The notes under the pieces were generated by a model. It was not told the DNA's origin and made no database searches. It saw only the letters and a program-made list of their open reading frames with translations. Positions 60,544 through 64,000 of a DNA stretch of 64,000 bases are shown piece after piece (the stretch's first letter is position 1; each line of letters starts with the position of its first letter). The position numbers and the translations under genes were made by a program. The DNA comes from Desulfovibrio desulfuricans (GTDB lineage Bacteria > Desulfobacterota > Desulfovibrionia > Desulfovibrionales > Desulfovibrionaceae), in the NCBI GenBank assembly GCA_015062205.1, contig SUVB01000007.1, forward strand, positions 1 to 64,000. The letters are read 5' to 3'.

Positions 60544-62562
60544 CTACGCCGCGGCCGGATGGCCCGCGCCCTCCTTGCCGTCTTCCCGCAGCGGGCCGGA
60601 AAACAGCGGCGCTATGGCCAGCAGCTTGTCCGTATTGCCGAAGAGGTAGGCCACATCCCCTTCCCTGAGCAGCGCCCCCGGTTCCGGCGAGGCCTGGGTG
60701 ACGCCGTCACGCAGCAGAGCGATGAGCGTGACCCCGTACTTGCGGCGCATCTGGCTCTCGGCCAGGCTGATGCCGCAGAGCGGCGAGGCGGCGGCAATGC
60801 GCATGGCCTGCACGCCCATGTCCGGCAGGCGGCTGACCGTGGCGTCCAGCGAATTCACCGAGGCGCCCATGCGGCGTATCATGCGGTAGTTCTCCTGCCG
60901 GATGCGCGCGGCAAAGGCGTCAATGTCCTGCCGGGGCACGAGATAGCGGGAGAGCACGCGGGTGAAGACCTCGATGGAGGTTTCAAATTCCTCGGCGATG
61001 ACCTCGTCCGCCCCCAGACGGCGCAGCGTGGCGACTTCGGTGACAAAGCGCGTGCGGGCGATGATGTGCAGGTTGGGGTTCATGCGGCGCGCCTCAACGA
61101 CGATGGAGCGCACCGCCGACGGGTCGGAGATGATGATGGCGAGCACGCGCGCCCTTTTCGCGCCCAGATGTTCCAGCACGACGGGCTGCGAGGCGTCGCC
61201 GTGGGTGATGGGCTCCTTGCCGCGATAGCGCTGCACCGTCTCGGGGTTCATCTCCAGGATGGTGTAGCGGATGCCGGACTCGCGGGCCACGCGGGCCAGG
61301 TGCTTGCCGCTGATGCCGAAGCCCACGATGATCAGGTGGTCTTCCAGCGCGGGGGCGGCGTCATGGGCGTCATCCCCGTCGGCAACGTCCTCGCGTCCCT
61401 TGTCGCCGATGCGTGCCGCGAGGCGCGGCGCAAGGACTATCAGCCCCGGCGTGAGCATCATGGTCAGCACGCTCACGGCCAGAAAATTCTGGTAGGAGGG
61501 CATGTCGAACAGTCCGGCGGCCAGCCCGGAGGCGGCCAGCACGAAGGCGAATTCGCCCACCTGGGCCAGGGAGAGCGACGTCATGACGGCCGTGCGCAGG
61601 GGGTAGCCCTGCACCAGCACGGCGGGCAGGGTCAGCAGGCTCTTGACGAGGATGAACAGCGCCGTGCCGGTGAGGATGATGCCCAAATTCTGCGCCAGGT
61701 GCTGCACGTTGAGCAGCATGCCCACGGAGATGAAGAAAATGCTCATGAACACGTCACGGTAGGGCAGGATGCCGGAAATGACGCTCATGCTGTACTGCGA
61801 GCGGGCCAGCATGAGCCCGGCGAGGAAGGCCCCCAGCGAGAGGGAGAGGCCGAGCGTCTTGGTCAGCATGGCCATGCCCAGGCACATGCCGAGCGTGGAA
61901 AGCATGAGGATTTCCCTGGTGCGCGTGCGCATGACGGCGCCCATGAGCCTGTCCAGCCCGAAACGGGCGAACAGCAGCACGCCGCCGAGCGCCACCGCGT
62001 CCCGCGCGATGGAAAAAGCCATGTCGCTGAGGGAGAGCTGGAGCTTGCCGGAGAGCAGGGGCACGGCCAGCAGCATGGGCGCCACCATGATGTCCTGAAA
62101 GACGAGGATGGCCAGGGAAAGACGGCCCGCAGGCGTGTTGGTGACGCCGCGTTCCTGCATGATGCGCAGCACAATGGCCGAGGAGGAGAGCGCCACAAGG
62201 CAGCCCCACAGCACGCCCTGCTGCCAGGTAGCGCCCGGCTGCAGCAGGGTGAGGCCCGTCACGGCCAGGATGGTCAGGCCGATCTGCAGGCTGCCGCCCA
62301 GAAAGACCGGCCGTTTGAGCCGGTTCAGCGCGTCGCCCGAGAGTTCCATGCCGATGGTGAACAGCAGCATGGCCACGCCGATGTCGGCAATGTGGTCAAG
62401 GGCGGCCCGGTCGCGGACAACGCCGAGCATGGAGGGGCCGCAAAGCACGCCGGTCAGCAGAAAGCCCACGGTGGCGGGCAGTTTCAGCTTGTTGCAGACG
62501 GTGGTGACGAAGATGGAAAGCAAAAAGATGACCACAATCTCGTACAGCAGCGCTTCTTCCAT
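60544..62562 (-). CDS. Monovalent cation:proton antiporter, KefB/CPA2 family
   Basis: 672 residues. The first 390 residues are about 12 helices of the CPA2 antiporter (TVGFLLTGVLCGPSMLG, ADIGVAMLLFTIGMELSGDAL, LSSSAIVLRIMQERG, LVFQDIMVAPMLLAVPLL, GAFLAGLMLARSQY). A cytoplasmic RCK-N domain (LIIVGFGISGKHLARVARESGIRYTILEMNPETV) follows, with an RCK-C domain at the end. It exchanges potassium or sodium for protons, gated by nucleotide binding to RCK. AGGAG lies before the ATG at 62562, which is preferred to the longer frame upstream. Confidence 0.93.
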   Translation of the reverse strand: MEEALLYEIVVIFLLSIFVTTVCNKLKLPATVGFLLTGVLCGPSMLGVVRDRAALDHIADIGVAMLLFTIGMELSGDALNRLKRPVFLGGSLQIGLTILAVTGLTLLQPGATWQQGVLWGCLVALSSSAIVLRIMQERGVTNTPAGRLSLAILVFQDIMVAPMLLAVPLLSGKLQLSLSDMAFSIARDAVALGGVLLFARFGLDRLMGAVMRTRTREILMLSTLGMCLGMAMLTKTLGLSLSLGAFLAGLMLARSQYSMSVISGILPYRDVFMSIFFISVGMLLNVQHLAQNLGIILTGTALFILVKSLLTLPAVLVQGYPLRTAVMTSLSLAQVGEFAFVLAASGLAAGLFDMPSYQNFLAVSVLTMMLTPGLIVLAPRLAARIGDKGREDVADGDDAHDAAPALEDHLIIVGFGISGKHLARVARESGIRYTILEMNPETVQRYRGKEPITHGDASQPVVLEHLGAKRARVLAIIISDPSAVRSIVVEARRMNPNLHIIARTRFVTEVATLRRLGADEVIAEEFETSIEVFTRVLSRYLVPRQDIDAFAARIRQENYRMIRRMGASVNSLDATVSRLPDMGVQAMRIAAASPLCGISLAESQMRRKYGVTLIALLRDGVTQASPEPGALLREGDVAYLFGNTDKLLAIAPLFSGPLREDGKEGAGHPAAA

Positions 62563-62808
62563 GCTGTCTCCTGCCTTGGCGCGGATTCGCGTGATTCCTT
62601 TGCAAAAAGCCGGGCATTCGCCGTATTCGTCAGGTGCGCTGTCGTCATCCGCAGCAGGAACAGTGCCGGCGGCAGCGGGACGTTCCTGCGAGGCGCTCCT
62701 TGGCGGGCAGGCGCGGGCGTCTGCCCGCGCAGTCATCCCTGCGGACTGCCGCCATGAGACACAGTTCCGGCTTCGCCGGGGCGGATGAATGTTCCGGGTG
62801 CTCCCGTG

Positions 62809-63999
62809 TCAGCGGGCCGCTTCCAGCCGTTCCCGCAAAATGCTCACCGGATGCACAGCGGGCAGGCCCGTGCCGTGCCTGAGCTGCACCCGGCAGGTGC
62901 CGCATTCCGACACCGCCGCCGTCGCGCCGCTCTCGCGCACGGCGGCAAACAGCCGTGAGCCCACGGCCTGGGCGATGTCGTATTTTTCCTTCTTGAAGCC
63001 GTAGCTGCCGGAAATGCCGCAACAGCCCGCGTCGGCATTGTCCACGGTCAGGCCGGGGAGGCGGCGCAGCAGTTCCAGGCCGGGGAGCCCGTTGCCCTGC
63101 GCGCGCAGATGGCAGGGCGCGTGGTAGATGAGATGCCGGGCAGCAGCCGGGGTGGCCGCCGCTGCCGGCATTTCCCCCAGCGGGCTTCCGTCCATGGCGT
63201 CCAGCAGGAACTCCTGCGCGTCGGCCAGACGACAGGCGCCGTATTTTTTCGCCAGGTCGGGGAAGTATTCCGGCAGGTCCGTGCGGAACATCAGGGCGCA
63301 ACTGGGGCAGCCGGTAATGACGGGAAGGCCCTGATCCCGCCATTGCGCAAGGGCGCGCAGGTTGTGTTCCGCATTGGCGTGGGCGTGCTGCCAGAAGCCG
63401 TTGGCCACCAGGGGCAGGCCGCAGCACACCAGTTCGTCGGGCACGATGACGTCATAGCCGGCGCGGTTCAGCGCCCAGACCATGTCCAGCCCGGTGCGCG
63501 GGTCGTACACGTCCACATAGCAGCCGGGGTAGAAGACCACGCGGCGCTTGTGCCCCGGCTGGCGCGTTTGCCGCAGCATCTGGCGGAACGTGCGCGGCGC
63601 GAAAGCCGGCAGGGGGGCGCGTTTGTCAATGCCCAGCGCGTCCAGCGCCGCGCGCGTGACGGGATTGCGCATGCCGAAATTCTTCAGCGGCGCCGGGATG
63701 AGTTGCAGCCATTTGGCCATAAGCTCGCCGTGCGCCAGCACCCAGTCGCGCAGGCCCGGGCTGCGGCGCTTGCACTGCTCCGCGCGGGCCAGCATGTTCA
63801 GGCTGGAAACCGGCACGCCGTGGGGGCAGGAGATATCGCAGTTCTTGCAGTTGGCGCAGTACTGCAGCGATTCGTCTTCGGCCAGGCCCAGCAGGCGGAA
63901 GCGCTCGTAGGCAGGGCCGATCATGCGCGGACCCAGAAATTTGGCGGTGGCTTCCGCCACCGGGCACTGCACCACGCAGGTGGTGCAGGCAATGCATTT
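62809..63999 (-). CDS. glpC: GlpC-like Fe-S subunit, 5' truncated by the window
   Basis: The frame runs off the right edge, giving 396 residues. The preserved N-terminal segment holds the end of a [4Fe-4S] motif (CIACTTCVVQCPVAEATAKFLGP) and a second one (CANCKNCDISCPHG), and two CCG domains follow (FYPGCYVDVYDPRTGLDMV...CCGLP; YHAPCHLRAQGNG...GCCGISGSYGF...ECGTCRVQLRHGTG). This layout is that of anaerobic glycerol-3-phosphate dehydrogenase subunit C, which passes electrons to the quinone pool. Because the rest of the operon lies outside the window, other CCG-type electron-transfer roles are possible. Confidence 0.85.
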   Translation of the reverse strand, partial: KCIACTTCVVQCPVAEATAKFLGPRMIGPAYERFRLLGLAEDESLQYCANCKNCDISCPHGVPVSSLNMLARAEQCKRRSPGLRDWVLAHGELMAKWLQLIPAPLKNFGMRNPVTRAALDALGIDKRAPLPAFAPRTFRQMLRQTRQPGHKRRVVFYPGCYVDVYDPRTGLDMVWALNRAGYDVIVPDELVCCGLPLVANGFWQHAHANAEHNLRALAQWRDQGLPVITGCPSCALMFRTDLPEYFPDLAKKYGACRLADAQEFLLDAMDGSPLGEMPAAAATPAAARHLIYHAPCHLRAQGNGLPGLELLRRLPGLTVDNADAGCCGISGSYGFKKEKYDIAQAVGSRLFAAVRESGATAAVSECGTCRVQLRHGTGLPAVHPVSILRERLEAAR

Positions 64000-64000
64000 G

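Noticed and set aside
60277-62757. An 826-codon open frame on the plus strand opposite the antiporter gene
   Set aside because: Shadow frame of a clear KefB-type gene; repetitive Gln/His/Gly/Ala/Arg composition and no ribosome site.

Overview
The window reads as a chromosomal segment of a GC-rich sulfate-reducing bacterium of the Desulfovibrionaceae. The evidence is the lactate-oxidation operon (permease, GlcD-type dehydrogenase, LUD and Fe-S subunits), an electron-bifurcating NfnAB pair, anaerobic cobalamin genes (cbiB, cbiD, a cbiE-cbiT fusion, cbiF/cobM, cobO), a GlpC-like subunit and a sodium-style housekeeping mix at high GC. No phage, transposase, CRISPR array or integrase was seen.

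Layout. 1-2.4 kb: end of a TRAP transporter and a PAS/sigma-54 activator. 2.4-8 kb: a tight operon clpA - DUF4037 nucleotidyltransferase-like - TPR - DUF4125, followed by a beta-hydroxyacid dehydrogenase. 8-13.6 kb: a chemoreceptor with both a sigma-70-like and a clear sigma-28 promoter, then dnaX and ilvE on the minus strand. 13.8-19.2 kb: hydantoinase/oxoprolinase-like protein, trmL, cbiB, TauE/SafE, ribBA. 19.3-27.2 kb: lactate operon, closed by a strong terminator. 27.4-30 kb: three poorly characterised minus-strand genes, two of them secreted. 30-35.3 kb: DedA, then a minus-strand run nfnA-nfnB-PHP phosphatase-tandem ABC ATPase. 35.5-36.5 kb: a sigma-28-driven orphan small gene and a tRNA-His/tRNA-Pro operon. 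36.7-45 kb: murA, BON lipoprotein, a deoxyribosyltransferase-like protein, a Pro-rich secreted protein-amrS-cobO operon, purM, an M23 peptidase and a TtcA-like protein. 45.4-49.6 kb: rpoZ, dnaJ, a compositionally mosaic glycosyltransferase, ybaB-recR. 49.7-54.4 kb: cobalamin operon including a DapF-like protein. 54.6-58.4 kb: flagellin locus with a short flagellin-like protein, an XRE regulator, a very large flagellin and a small partner. 58.5-64 kb: a second J-domain protein with a cysteine-cluster protein and a CoA-binding protein, a KefB-type antiporter and a truncated GlpC-like protein.

The most informative signal outside the genes is a recurring motif CCCTAAW-N15/16-GCCGATAW. It lies upstream of the chemoreceptor, the short flagellin-like gene and an orphan 94-residue gene, and matches the known sigma-28 (FliA) consensus. 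It therefore places an unknown gene in the motility regulon. The other leading candidate for undescribed biology is the ClpA-DUF4037-TPR-DUF4125 operon. Functional statements rest on motif and family recognition by eye; no database search was possible.
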